This document shows, piece after piece, positions 8,852 through 20,051 of a DNA stretch of 64,000 bases. Position numbers and translations under genes: made by a program. The notes under the pieces were generated by a model that saw only the letters and a program-made list of their open reading frames with translations, ran no database searches and was not told where the DNA came from. The DNA comes from Eukaryota sp. TZLM1-RC (taxonomy: Eukaryota; Metamonada: BaSk clade), in NCBI GenBank assembly GCA_040285825.1, contig JAUPSS010000004.1, forward strand, positions 868,001 through 932,000. Direction: 5' to 3'. Position 1 is the stretch's first letter. Every line of letters begins with the position of its first letter.

Positions 8852-10471
8852 CTAAAGCATCAGCAACACAACAAAAACAAATAAAACCAAGGTCAACGCC
8901 ACCGTAACTTCGAAATTGCCTTCCTCTCTATAGAAGGGATGGAACCAATCCATTGAAAATGATGGCAAAAATGATGGGACTGGGGGAATGTATTCTTCTG
9001 CTTCTGAGGTATATTCTATAAATTGTACAACCGATTTCACAGTTAGGTAAAAACCATCAGCACACGTGATAGGGTCAGAACAGCGAGGAAACCAATCAAA
9101 AGTCTCCAGTCTTCTTCTTACGTGAATGATTGAGTATTGGGGATTAATAATAGAACCAGATTTGGTATACAAAATATCAATGTGTACCGCTCTTGGAACA
9201 GACGAACAATATCCTGTATCTTCTGATAGCTCTGGTACCGACATGTCCACGTCATTGATTGCAATCCAATCATCTTGATTGAGTGAAGAATTTCCATATT
9301 TGGCTATTACTGACTCTGAGCTTAACTCGCCTTTTAATAAATCAAAAGCAATAGATCTCATTGAAGAACATGAAAATTCGTCAAGAGAAATGAAAAAAGA
9401 GCAAGAATTTTCCGAATTTTGCAAAAAAGAAATGTAATTAGAATCGTTGAAACAAGAAATTGAAGGTAAAAAAGGTAAATCATCATTTCTCACAACAATA
9501 GTATCATTGACAAAACCAACGGGAATAAATCTATCTTCTACATAACCAGGATTACCTCCCTTGTATTTCAATGATGGTGAAATGAACTCAGAAATATCTC
9601 GACTGTCAAAGAAAAGAAAAGAATTGACCATTAAATTTGAACCTAATGCCACGTCATCAATTATGAAATCCAAAAGACCTTCAATCAATTCTCCATTATC
9701 ATCGTGTTTTAAATAAAATGAAGAACTAACTACAACATTTCTACAAATATTACCATCAACAAAAGAATCTACAAGATTGGTCACATCATCATCCTTGATA
9801 TGATTGATTGAATAACTAATTGGTATAGTCTCCGATATGGGGGTCGACAATACTTCAACTCCCTGGCTAATAAACATGGAGCTAAGTTGATTACAAACAG
9901 ATTCTGATAAACTTTCCACTACACATTCACTATCAACATTTTTGAGGAATCCTAAATGATTCCACTCGCAACTGGATGTAGAACTTGGTCCAGGAAATGA
10001 AGCCAAACCATCAGGAGTGTGGAGGTAGGACAAAGGTTCATAAGAGGACGGCAGAGGAGGTGGTTGGGGAGCAGTTGGCCAAGAGGTGGAATGGGTAGAA
10101 ATGTAGTCAGAAGCATCAGAGGTGGACAGAGAGGGTGGAGGAGGGTAGAAAAGGCCGGCCAACTCAGAATGAATGTACTTGACACATAGAGGAGATGTGG
10201 ATGATGTAGTAGAGGGAAGGTGTGTTGAATGAAGAGTAGAGTCAGTACATACTTCAACTGAAGGAAGTTCGGGAGCTTCAGGTAAACATTTATCTCCAAA
10301 GAGATCTACTTGATTCTCTGAGCAATCAGGATCACAGCAGCAAAGAGGGTCGCAATAGTCAACAGTGAGGTCACACTGGCATATGAGTAATTCTGTATTT
10401 GATTGAAAAGTTACTGAATGTGTAACGAGTAGTAAAAAAGTAAAGACAAGGCTATGTATAGGGTACAGCAT
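8852..10471 (-). CDS. Tectonic-family ciliary transition zone protein
   Basis: A 539-residue secretory protein, single open frame. Residues 1-22 are a hydrophobic signal peptide. Residues 31-50 carry the Tectonic cysteine signature CQCDLTVDYCDPLCCCDPDC (cysteines 31, 33, 40, 44, 45, 46, 50), with another cysteine at 62. Residues about 85-170 are Ser/Pro-rich. The rest (170-515) is the extracellular Tectonic domain with scattered cysteines, and residues about 519-539 form a C-terminal transmembrane or anchor segment (TVALTLVLFVFVVLLML). Tectonics work with MKS and B9 proteins at the transition zone, gating membrane protein entry to the cilium. Length is in the family range. The start ATG is at 10469-10471, just before the signal peptide. 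It is transcribed divergently from kinase gene 2, and no other ciliary gene is nearby. This is the best evidence that the organism builds a cilium. Confidence 0.9.
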   Translation of the reverse strand: MLYPIHSLVFTFLLLVTHSVTFQSNTELLICQCDLTVDYCDPLCCCDPDCSENQVDLFGDKCLPEAPELPSVEVCTDSTLHSTHLPSTTSSTSPLCVKYIHSELAGLFYPPPPSLSTSDASDYISTHSTSWPTAPQPPPLPSSYEPLSYLHTPDGLASFPGPSSTSSCEWNHLGFLKNVDSECVVESLSESVCNQLSSMFISQGVEVLSTPISETIPISYSINHIKDDDVTNLVDSFVDGNICRNVVVSSSFYLKHDDNGELIEGLLDFIIDDVALGSNLMVNSFLFFDSRDISEFISPSLKYKGGNPGYVEDRFIPVGFVNDTIVVRNDDLPFLPSISCFNDSNYISFLQNSENSCSFFISLDEFSCSSMRSIAFDLLKGELSSESVIAKYGNSSLNQDDWIAINDVDMSVPELSEDTGYCSSVPRAVHIDILYTKSGSIINPQYSIIHVRRRLETFDWFPRCSDPITCADGFYLTVKSVVQFIEYTSEAEEYIPPVPSFLPSFSMDWFHPFYREEGNFEVTVALTLVLFVFVVLLML

Positions 10472-11190
10472 GAGGGGGATTGGAGAACAGGCTTCTAACA
10501 GAAGGTTTTATAAAGATATGGGGAGGGGCAAAATGGAAATGATGTCGAATTTCATGTCTCATTTCCGTTGAAAAATAATTATCTTGTTTGTTGGTTTTGA
10601 TTGTTTTTGATTGTGTCAATGTCAAAGCTTCTAAATACTTACATATTCATCAAGTTGTTATTCTAATACTTTAGAATCAACATTTTTGAAAATCATTTAT
10701 TTACTGCAGCATATTGAAGATATGTTGGACTTGTAAAATTGTTTATTTTGTGCCAATTAGTTTTTGAAGGAGTAAATATTTTATTTATCAATTTTGTTTC
10801 AATTTTAATCAAGATAGATTACTTATTATCATCTGCTATATTATCTTCTTGCTCGTTTCATGAAGGCAAAACTTACTTCCAGTCAATTCTTTTGCGCTGA
10901 TTTGGAATATTAAGACATAGAATAATAAGTTTGTTCTACAATTACTGCATTGAAATTATTACTAGTGTATTGTTACATTAAGTCCATTTTTAATAAAATT
11001 CCGGAATTTTATAACAATCGGGTCTCGTGTCAATCTCTTTCAATCAATTGATGGGGTTTGAGTAGGTAAAAGCATTAGTTGAGGAAAACTATAGTTCAAT
11101 TTGGGTCATGATAACGTGTCACCAACTCATTTTGAAACTTACTATATCCAAAACCATTCTCCACAACCACATCAACCACCTCTACACATC
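10472..11190. promoter_or_regulatory. Divergent promoter region; 10789-11190 duplicated
   Basis: Lies between the Tectonic gene (minus) and kinase gene 2 (plus). The right 400 bp (about 10789-11190) is nearly identical to 30658-31048 upstream of kinase gene 3, including GCGCTGATTTGGAATAT, CAATCGGGTCTC and the GATGGGGTTTGAGTAGGTAA core near 11051. Conservation up to the ATG means the promoter was copied with the gene. Positions of individual sites are not determinable by eye. Confidence 0.65.
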
Positions 11191-13263
11191 ATGTCTTCAC
11201 ACTCTAAACACTCCTGCCCCGAAATCGATCCTGCCGATATTGAACTAGGCGAGAAGATCGGCCAAGGAGGCTCTGCTATTGTCTACTCTGCCAAATGGTT
11301 CTGCCTTGCTGTCGCCATCAAGCTCGTCTTCCTGTCGGACGAAGGGAAGGCCAAACTCAAGAAAGAAATTTCTCTTCTCTCCATGTTGAACAGTCCCGCG
11401 ATCCTCCGTGTATTTGGAGTCACCTACATTGACGACAAGATTGGCATTGTAATGGAGCTTGCCACATCCTCTCTCAGCGTTCCCTCTTCTTTGACAAACC
11501 AAAATCTAGCTATTGCGAAAGAACTTTGTTGTGCCATGAAGGTCCTCCATTCGAAATCTGTCATTCACGGTGACCTCAAACCACAAAACATCCTGCTCGT
11601 AAATGGCCAAATTCGACTCGCCGATTTTGGTACTTCTAAAGTAATTGCTGATCACACTGCCAATTCTTCTTCTCTCACCTTTACACCCAAATATGCCGCT
11701 TTGGAGGTCTTTGATGATAGAATAACAGAAACTTCTGATATTTATTCTATTGGGGTAATTTTATATGAATTACTTACTAATAAAGTAGCTTTCGAGGGTT
11801 TAAATACTCAATTTTCTCTATTGGGTGCCAAATATATGTCAAAAGAGCTTCCATTTGATCAAGAAGATCCAGAAGTTTTGAAAAATCTGGTTAATGATTG
11901 TATGTCCAATAATCCCTCAAAAAGACCAATTATTGACCAAATTATTCATCAATTGAGTTTATTGGAAAATTATGCTGAAGAATTGCCTTTTCTAAATGAA
12001 TTTAATCCTAATTTAAGGCAAAATTGTCAAAATTGTGCTGAAAAAGACGAAATTATTGGGGATTTTAGCCAAGAAAATGAAAATTTCCGGAAATCTATTT
12101 TTGATTTAAATCTGACAATTCAAGAATTAACTCAAGAAATTCAAAATTTACACCAAACCAAATCTAATTCTGATGAATTAAACCAAGAATTAACACTTCA
12201 GAACTCTAATCTTGTCTCTAGAAATCAAGAATTAAACCAAACTCTGGTTGAAAAGGATCAATTAATCAATCATAGAGATCAATTAATAAATGATTTGAGA
12301 ATAGAAATTAACGATTCAAATTCCAAAATTGACGAACTTTCCCAAAAAGAAAAGGACTTAAAAAAGCAAATTAATTCAATGCAAATTTGCCATAATAACA
12401 TTGCAGAAAATCAGAATTTTGGTAATCCTAACCAAACATTAGCTGAAGATATTTCTTCTAATGAGGACCAAGAAGAGATCAATAGTACTGATTTTGACCA
12501 AAATTTGGAGTGTGGGTTTGAAAATTTAGAAGTTGAGTCAAGTGATCATGATACGCCTAAGCAAATGTTTGAAAAAGGATGGCAATTTTATAATGATAAA
12601 CACTACCAAGAAGCAGTTTTTTGGTGGAGAAGAGCTGCTGATGCTGGTCATGTTCTTGGTATTCATGGATTAGGTTATTGTTATACCCAAGGCCTTGGTG
12701 TAGAAAAGGATTACCAACAAGCCTTTTATTGGTTTAACAAGGCAGCTGAAGCTGGTTTTAGTGTAGCAATGAGAAATTTAGGTGTTTGTTATAGAGATGG
12801 TCTAGGTGTTGAACAAGACCATCAACAAGCCTTTCATTGGTTTAACAAGGCAGCTGAAGCTGGTAATAGTAGAACTATGTTTAATTTAGGCTGTTGTTAT
12901 AGAGATGGTCAAGGTATTGATCAAGACCATCAACAAGCCTTTTATTGGTTCAAAAAAGGTGCTGATGCTGGTCATGCTGGTGCTATGGTTTGTTTAGGTC
13001 AATGTTATTTGAATGGCCGTGGTGTTGAACGAGACTGTTCTCAAGCAGTGTTTTATTACCAAAAAGCTGCTAAATTGGGCCATGAGTATGGAATGTACAA
13101 TTTAGGTGTTTGTTATGAACACGGTTATGGTGTAGCTAAAGACCTTCACCAAGCTATTAAATGGTATGAAAAGGCCAGGGATGCTGGTCATTCATTTGCT
13201 GCTGAAATGTTAGAAGATTGTAAAAGAAAACTTGCCAGAAGTTCAAGAAGTAGAAGATTATAA
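11191..13263 (+). CDS. TKL-type protein kinase with Sel1 repeats (gene 2)
   Basis: 690 residues from the ATG at 11191, which matches the start of gene 3; the frame is open further 5' but without an ATG. Kinase domain about 15-262: KIGQGGSAIVY loop, ATP lysine K44 (VAIK), HGDLKPQN catalytic loop near 127, ADFGTSK, AALE and KRP. Residues about 285-420 form a long coiled coil of NQEL-type heptads (QTLVEKDQLINHRDQLINDL), much longer than in gene 1. An acidic stretch (EDQEEINSTDFDQ) follows, then six or seven Sel1 units (about 460-670) and a basic tail KLARSSRSRRL. A soluble signalling kinase with an oligomerising coiled coil and a partner-binding solenoid is the likely role; the substrate is unknown. 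No break is seen, so this is the best preserved member here. AATAAA lies about 20 bp after the stop. Confidence 0.92.
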   Translation: MSSHSKHSCPEIDPADIELGEKIGQGGSAIVYSAKWFCLAVAIKLVFLSDEGKAKLKKEISLLSMLNSPAILRVFGVTYIDDKIGIVMELATSSLSVPSSLTNQNLAIAKELCCAMKVLHSKSVIHGDLKPQNILLVNGQIRLADFGTSKVIADHTANSSSLTFTPKYAALEVFDDRITETSDIYSIGVILYELLTNKVAFEGLNTQFSLLGAKYMSKELPFDQEDPEVLKNLVNDCMSNNPSKRPIIDQIIHQLSLLENYAEELPFLNEFNPNLRQNCQNCAEKDEIIGDFSQENENFRKSIFDLNLTIQELTQEIQNLHQTKSNSDELNQELTLQNSNLVSRNQELNQTLVEKDQLINHRDQLINDLRIEINDSNSKIDELSQKEKDLKKQINSMQICHNNIAENQNFGNPNQTLAEDISSNEDQEEINSTDFDQNLECGFENLEVESSDHDTPKQMFEKGWQFYNDKHYQEAVFWWRRAADAGHVLGIHGLGYCYTQGLGVEKDYQQAFYWFNKAAEAGFSVAMRNLGVCYRDGLGVEQDHQQAFHWFNKAAEAGNSRTMFNLGCCYRDGQGIDQDHQQAFYWFKKGADAGHAGAMVCLGQCYLNGRGVERDCSQAVFYYQKAAKLGHEYGMYNLGVCYEHGYGVAKDLHQAIKWYEKARDAGHSFAAEMLEDCKRKLARSSRSRRL

Positions 13264-14904
13264 AGTACTGTGGCGTATTCAATAAATAACTTTGTTTATT
13301 AATAATACTTTTATTTATTTTCAGTTTTAATCAAATATTGTACAAAGAAAAAATGATTTTCAATGAGCAAATGAATACCGAAAAAGAGAAATTAATTCAA
13401 ATGATCACATGAATTTAAATCAAGATGAGGCATGTTCTATTTTTGTTTCTTGAAATTTAAGAAACATAACTGAAAATCATTGGATTATGGAACCTGTTAT
13501 CTATCGGACGCTTGACAAGTGAGAATAAGAAGAAGAAATCCATGTCAAAAACCACGTGGGAGCTCACCAGCTTCAATAGAGTTGATTTATATTTAGATTG
13601 ATTAAGAAAAATTTTCGATTGTTTACCGGAGATTCATTTGATATGGTGAAAAGAAATTAAAATTTTAAAAACTGTGTTAAAAAATTTGTTAAATAAAAAA
13701 TGATGATTAATTAGCATTTAAAAACCAACGAAGAGAAAATATATCAAAAGATCATTTAAATTTAAATTGAGATCTGGTACTTCGAAATGTTTTTCAAAAA
13801 GCAAAACATGTTAAATACAATTGTTAAACTTACTAACTCATATTGTTCACAACAGGTCAATGTTTTTATTTCAACTTTTTAATCAAATTAAACACATGTG
13901 ATATATTTGTTGTTGGTTCCATCGAAATATCGCAAGTTACACATTATAAATGTAAATAGTAAATAGTCCAATTTCTTTTGCTGTGTTGAATTTACTTGCA
14001 TTAATAGTTAAGTTGATGCTATAATTAATTGCGGTTATAACTTATAAGAACTGATAATGACATACCTCGTTTCAGTTTCATACTGACCAAGTTTCAACGA
14101 TTGAACCAAAGTGATGGTTATTGTTAGTCATCATTCAATTGGTAAAGGAAGGTGAAAATTTCGACAAATTATAAAAAAATGAATTACATGGCAACTATGT
14201 ACGACCACCTTCAGCAGCAATTACTATGATAAATTGTTTCATTCATGATAAATTTGTTGTAAAATTGTCACTTGATTTCGAAGGTGATGATAAATTTCAA
14301 CAATTTAAAGAAGAAATGTTATTGGGAAAAGATAGTGATTGTTCTTGGATAACAAGTTCTCTCTTTTGACCATAGTGATTGATATTCAAGCAATGGAATT
14401 CAGAATTATTCACTTGATTTATAACTATTCACAAAATTTTCTCAATTTCTTTTCATGTTGACAGGTACTTACCCTTTCAGATCTGTTTAATCTAAGTCGT
14501 AATAATCTCCTTGGAAATATTTAAATTAAATAGTCCACACCTTATTTTCAAAAAATCATTTGAGCAATCATAAAATCTATATAAACACCTGTGATCATTA
14601 AAAGTTCCTTTGTTGATAAATGATTCAGGAACAAAATTTTGGAATTAATTTAATAATGAAAGAATAATTTATGGTGTACGTATGATGTTCAAGTAAATGA
14701 TACTGTAAATGAAGTACAAGGATTGAACAGACTTTATTAATTCAATGTATTGTCCATTGTCTTTATTAACATGATATTGATTTGAACACTGATTTGCACT
14801 TTTCTTAAATGCCTTTAACTATTAGCATTCTCTCAACAATTAAATCGATAGATCAACTACTGTCTATGAATCTTCACTGCTCAGAAGATACCAGAGATCG
14901 CAGT
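13264..14904. repeat. Kinase gene 2 3' flank with two insertions
   Basis: Homologous to the flank of gene 1 at 6256-6830 but interrupted twice. About 430 bp (13347-13778) is inserted between the poly(A) region and TACTTCGAAATGTTTTTC, and about 535 bp (14195-14735) between CATGGCAA and TTCAATGTATTG. Neither insertion codes for protein or shows clear inverted ends. They may be non-autonomous elements, or sequence lost from the other copy. No gene is seen. Confidence 0.65.
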
Positions 14905-15535
14905 TGTGCTGCATACTTTTTCAACATCTGACACAAGAAGAAATTGCAAGATTCTTTAGTGTTTCACAACCCTCTGTTACCTGATGGATTAAACAATCTC
15001 TTGATTCTGCAGAATGGGGACCTGATCGCCGTATTCGTTCTCGAATGTTTACTGATGATCAAATAAGTACGGGTATCCTTGATGAAAAACCCCAACTTTT
15101 TCTATATCAGCAGAGACATCAAGCTGAACAACTATTTGGTAAGTCTTCAGCTATTTCTACAATATATATAGTGTTGGTTGATGCATGTTACAGTCATAAA
15201 ATAGCTAACAAAGTTGTGCATAGATGTAAAGTACACTAGATCACTTCCTTTACCGACATGTTTTCATCTATTGTAGGATCGGTCATTTATTCGCAACTGC
15301 TTTGTATTGATGAAACTTCATTTCATGGTGATGACTTTTGTGGAAGAACTGCTGAGTCACCTGTAGGTACAATTTCGACAAAAACTGAATACCAAACATG
15401 TATCTCTTATTGTTGGCATTAATAAAAGTATCTATGTTATGTCCCACACGAAGGAAAACCATTTCAACAGACATGGTTTCATTGAATTTCTCAAAGATTT
15501 GTTTTGCAGTGGAATTACACTGGTTATGGAATATA

Positions 15536-17735
15536 GTCTTACTAAAAAATTAATCTAACATGTAAAATAGTCTAAGTTAGACTATTTTTGATATATTTTC
15601 GTTTTTGGACGGATCTCTCATATGTAAAATACACTAACTAAAATAAATCTTCACTGTAAACCACAAACTGTAGTTACAGTAAACCTACAGTAAACCACCG
15701 TAATATCCAAAATTACTATCACACATGTCAATAAATATCTAACTTATGTGAAAAGATTTCAAAAAGTCAAATTTTTTACTGCTCCGTGTTATGGTACTTT
15801 CTGCATTTCCCATAGTTGCTTCTTTTCAACGAATACAAGAAACCCAGCCAAAACGTTCGCTTCAATCTCTTGAATCAAAAATCAATGGAACTCAATTTGA
15901 TTATTGGCAATTGCCTGGTAAAAACACCCTGTTTTTGAATGCATTTCCCCTAATAATCCTTATGATTAAGTGGAATATTCGAGAGGAAGTCTACATGCTA
16001 TATGTGACTTTTGTCACAGACAGCTCAACGCCCTTCTCGGTAAGATGGCAGAACATTTCGTGGCCGAATGCCGTGGATTTTGTGAAAATCTGTCCCAATT
16101 TGGAAAAACTCACTGAAGGTTCCTGTAATCCGTCTTATCCTGTTGAAATAAATGCAATTCGTACTTTCTTTGGCTTAAGTGCTCTCGATGAAACAGCTCC
16201 TACTTCGCCTCGTCAAAGACTGCCTTCAAGTAACATACATACTCCCCAACAAAACATATATGTTGAATCGTCATCACCTCCTAGAAAAAAAACAAAGCGA
16301 CAAATGACTATGAAGGAATTTTTTGCTCTTCAACTATGTGAAGCCAAAAATAAACAAGATTTTCTAGAATCTGTGTATTTCAAAATAGCTCAATTTGTTG
16401 CTGCTACTGGATTGCCAATTTCTATTGTTGATAATCCTGAATTCCGGGAATTACTTACTCTGGTGTCGAGTTCAAATTACCAGTATGAACCTGTTTGCTC
16501 AAAGACCATAAAAACGAAGCATCTACCCTTAGTTGAATCAGAACTTAAAAAAGAGTTAAATGTCTATTTGGACACAATCAAAGTGTCAGAATGTTACATC
16601 AGCACCGATGCATGGACCAATACAAATAAAACAGGGTTTTTGAATGTCATGTTAAATGCTCTCGCTGGCCAATTTTTCTATGATGCCTTTGATTTAACAA
16701 GTCAAAAAAAGGATGCAATGTTTATTGCTGATCAAATAGATAATGTCATTCAAATTATTAAAGCCAAGTATGTCCGGTTCATTATCACCAATAATGGATC
16801 AGAATTTATTAAGGCAGGTAGGATTCTTTTGGAAAAATACAAACAATATGGACTGGTTTGGATCCCTTGCGCTGCACACACTATTGATCTTGCTTTATTA
16901 GATGTAGAAAAAACAGTATTACCAATCAGAAATTTAACATCAGGCCAAAAAGATGGTAAAATTTGTAAAAGGTCACAAACTGTCTCGCGATATACTTAAC
17001 AATGCTGCTGATTACAAGCCATTTTATCCGGCAGAAACAAGGATTTACACAAGATATCGTTTCATGCGTAGATTGATTCTTTGTAAGACAGAGGTAATTT
17101 CAACAGTTTTCAATGAAAAAGTTCTTACAATGGTTGCAAAATTTTTCTTCAGATCAAAAAGTCTCAATATCTGATGTCTTAAACAATATTCAAGATGTAG
17201 AGTCCTTACCATGTATTGGACATCTTTCCTATTGGTACAAATTGGAACAACTAGTTGAACTCTTTAAACCCTTTGCTGATTTAATAGTTTTCACAGATCA
17301 AGATTCACCATACATCGGAAAATTGGTGAACAGGTCTGCAGCATCTTTTAACGAAGTTTCGAATAAGTTGAAATAAATTAAGTGGCTCACAGTTCGAGAC
17401 AATAAAAATAAACATGTTTTAATCATAATGATTTGACAATGTCAGAAGGTAACAGCATTTTATAGGCTAAAAAATACACCACCGTGTGGTCAAAATTCCG
17501 AACACTGATGTCCAATGAATCCTTCATTGTATAAAATGAAGAAGATGCTTCCGTCGAAGCTGTAGAGGTGGTTAAAGTTGATGACGTTGACATGTAGTTT
17601 CGATTGGTAGAATAAAATTTAGGTTAATTTAATTTTCTCGAAAAGCAAATAGCCTAAGTTAGACTAATTTTTGCATAATGAAATTAGTCTAACACACAAA
17701 TTAATCTAAGTTAGACTATATTCAATGACCAATGT
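15536..17735 (+). mobile_element. hAT-like element 1, inserted in DDE transposase
   Basis: Fills the gap between the first and second pieces of the DDE transposase. Both borders carry near-palindromic motifs TAGTCTAAGTTAGACTA (15568-15584; variants near 17652 and 17704), and the outermost ends read TATAGTCTTACTAA on the left and, reverse complemented, TATAGTCTAACTTA on the right. I could not find a matching 8-bp target duplication, so the exact ends are uncertain by about 30 bp. Confidence 0.65.
15791..17376 (+). pseudogene. hAT transposase (DUF659 type), frameshifted
   Basis: The first 402 codons (15791-16999) hold an N-terminal region, a basic stretch SSSPPRKKTKRQMTMKEFF, and the DUF659/RNase H core: TDAWTNTNKTGF with catalytic-type Asp, RFIITNNGSEFIKAGRILL, and WIPCAAHTIDLALLDVEK, the conserved C/H hAT block. 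The frame shifts at about 16953 and 17113, after which AETRIYTRYRFMRRL and PFADLIVFTDQDSPYIGKL continue the domain. The expected C-terminal dimerisation block with a WW motif is not seen before 17735, so the protein is also truncated. An N-terminal zinc finger was not recognised. Confidence 0.8.
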
Positions 17736-17865
17736 ACATACAGATTTCCTGGTCCTCGCAGTTTTCTTATAATGAATGGAGTTAATATCCACAAATCACC
17801 TTAGATTTACAACGGTGTGAGAAAACTAGGTGTGAAGTATATGACACTTCTACCATGTTGTCCAG

Positions 17866-20022
17866 TAGTGTTGTCAAAGACGTTACTTTTGCCACGTCTC
17901 TTTTTAAAAAGACGCTACGTCTCCTTGGAGACGTTGTGGAGACGTGCATTTTGGTCTTCGAATCATTTTACTTTCCCAAACCATTTTCTCTTTAACAACA
18001 TTGTTGTCCTTATGCCCATCAACTGGTCCCAATACTATGAAGTACTTGAGTCATCTTCACCACTCAATGGCGACAGCGACGTTGAAGAAGAAGACGCAGT
18101 TCTAATGTCTGTTTCATACAAAAAGTCTCCAACCCTTCGCTGTCTTAGCTGTGATCATACGTTTGTCGGAACGTTCTCTAGAAAGACCGCTCACTTCGAA
18201 CATCGAAAAGGGGTAAAACCTTGTCCATCTCCTCCTTCTGCCTTTTTTGAAGAGAAATTGTCCCAGAAAACACTTCATGCTTTCTTCGACGGAGCTACGC
18301 CGTAAGCAAAGGTACAGCGACATCCGAAGGCACGATTATGCTTGATGGATGGACTGATGTTGCTCGTAGACCACTGATAAACATACTGGTGGTCTCTTCT
18401 GAAGGTGCAATGTTTTTCAAATCAATGAATTGCCATGGAGAGTTCAAAGATCATTCCTTGATTGCTAGGGAACTTTCTGATGTTATCGAAGAAATTGGTC
18501 CTACAAATGTAACTCAATTGATAACAGACAATGCTCGTCCGTGTGTCAAAGCAGGGGAGTTCTTGACAATGAAGTATCCTTCTATTACGTGGACCCCTTG
18601 TCATGCTCATATGGTAGATCTGTTCCTGGAGAACACTGCGAAGCTATCTTGTGTTAAAGAAATTAGAAGTTGCAACGCAAGGCAACTGGTCAAACTAATT
18701 CTGAATAATGACCATTTATTGGGCATCCTCCACAAAAGGTCCCAGAAAGAATTGCTTTTTCCTGGGAAAACCAGATTTGGAACAATCTGTTTGATCCTTA
18801 ACCGTCTCATAAACGTTTCTGCCGCTGTTAAATCAATATTTGCGGACTCAAACTTTTCAATCTGGTTCCGCCGGAAAACAAGAAGAAAACGAGAACAGAC
18901 GACTGATGTCAAGAACATTGCAGTTGATAAACATTTCTGGTTGATGTCGGAAGCTTTGATGGAAATCGCAACTCCGTGGCTTGATCTAATGGATTTTGTC
19001 GACAGTAATGTGGCAGTAATGGGCGAAACATAACAGCGTTTTCGAGTCATTTACGACTCTCTTTTGAACTGTCAAAACCTCCTGCTCGATGAAGAACGTC
19101 GCTCCAAAATTGCTGAACTGTTCTTCTGTAGGTGGACAAAAGTCAAAAACCATCTTCATTAAACTGCTCACATTTTGAATCCAGCAAACTACGATTAGCC
19201 AGTGTTGTCAGTTGATGAAGAAGAAACAAAAAAGGTCCTTATTTCTACAATACTCGTGTTGGAATCAGATAATGAAAGGCGTGAAGCTCTACGTCAAGTT
19301 CAATACTTCCACACTAGACAAGGAAGCTTCTCATCTACTGTTGCAACTGATTCCATGAACTTCATGTCACCCGCTCATTGGTGGACATTGTATGGCGGAG
19401 ACACTCTGGAGTTAGCAAAGGTTGCAGGAAATGTGTTGAGCTGCGTGGTCAGTGCCTCTGCTTATGAAAGGTGTTGGTCGATTTTCGACTTCATATATAA
19501 CAAAAGGGGAAATCGACTAACAACTGAAAGGGCTGATGACCTTGTTTTCGTTTACTCCAATTTGCAGCAAGTTAACCGAATGTTGAACATGACAGTTGAG
19601 GAGTATTTCAGAGATTATCCTCAATGAATTAATTTAAATAAACGATACTCCAAAGAATTGAAAGAAATTGAGGTTCTGGAAGAAGAAATGGATACGATGA
19701 TTGTTGAATGTGGGGAAGAGGATAATTCACCAAATTTAGATCTGGAAGACGAAAGTGTGACGGCTTTTGGAAGCAGTGTTTTCAATTTTCTAACAGATTT
19801 GGTATTGATTGGAATTAGTTCTTTATAAAGTCTTAGTTTTGTATTTGTCTTGGTGTTGTATATTTGAAATAGACACAAAACAGTCCAAGGACCATCAACC
19901 GCAACGTCTCCACAGAGTTTTCTGAACGTCTCAACTGAGTCTGAAGACGTTTAAAAAAGAGTCTTCGCATGGAGACGGAAAACGGAGACGTGGAGCGTCT
20001 TTTTACGTCTTTGACAACACTA
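17866..20022 (+). mobile_element. hAT element 2, 2157 bp, with perfect TSD
   Basis: Bounded by exact 8-bp target duplications TTGTCCAG at 17858-17865 and 20023-20030, inside the DDE transposase reading frame. Terminal inverted repeats are exact for 18 bp: TAGTGTTGTCAAAGACGT (17866-17883) and its reverse complement (20005-20022). The subterminal regions are rich in ACGTCT/AGACGT words on both sides, the usual transposase-binding clusters. It carries one transposase gene. Confidence 0.93.
18012..19627 (+). pseudogene. BED-finger hAT transposase, broken
   Basis: Starts at the ATG at 18012. An acidic N-terminus is followed by a BED-like zinc finger, LRCLSCDHTFVGTFSRKTAH. The frame shifts near 18300 into the catalytic core: MLDGWTDVARRPLINILVVS, QLITDNARPCVKAGEFL and WTPCHAHMVDLFLENTAK. 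Three in-frame stops lie between 19031 and 19200. The C-terminal dimerisation block then follows intact: PAHWWTLYGGDTLELAKVAG, VLSCVVSASAYERCWSIFDF and NKRGNRLTTERADDLVFVYS. All hAT landmarks are present in order, so only a few point changes separate it from an open gene. As read it cannot make transposase. Confidence 0.88.
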
Positions 20023-20051
20023 TTGTCCAGTTTGACAACACTATTGTCCAG
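20010..20051. repeat. Tandem copy of hAT right end plus TSD
   Basis: The 21 bases TTTGACAACACTATTGTCCAG occur at 20010-20030 and again immediately at 20031-20051. The first is the element's right tip plus its target duplication. The second repeats both, so it may mark a second insertion at the same site, an imprecise excision scar, or a polymerase slip. Confidence 0.85.

Noticed and set aside
11101-11190. Upstream extension of kinase gene 2 to 11101
   Set aside because: That extension has no ATG, and the next gene copy starts at the matching ATG (31049), so 11191 is used.
15536-17735. Exact ends and 8-bp target duplication for hAT element 1
   Set aside because: No pair of flanking octamers matches for any plausible end; boundaries are left approximate.
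18114-19171. Long minus-strand frames across hAT element 2 (for example 18607-19050)
   Set aside because: They are antisense shadows of the transposase and have no family features.
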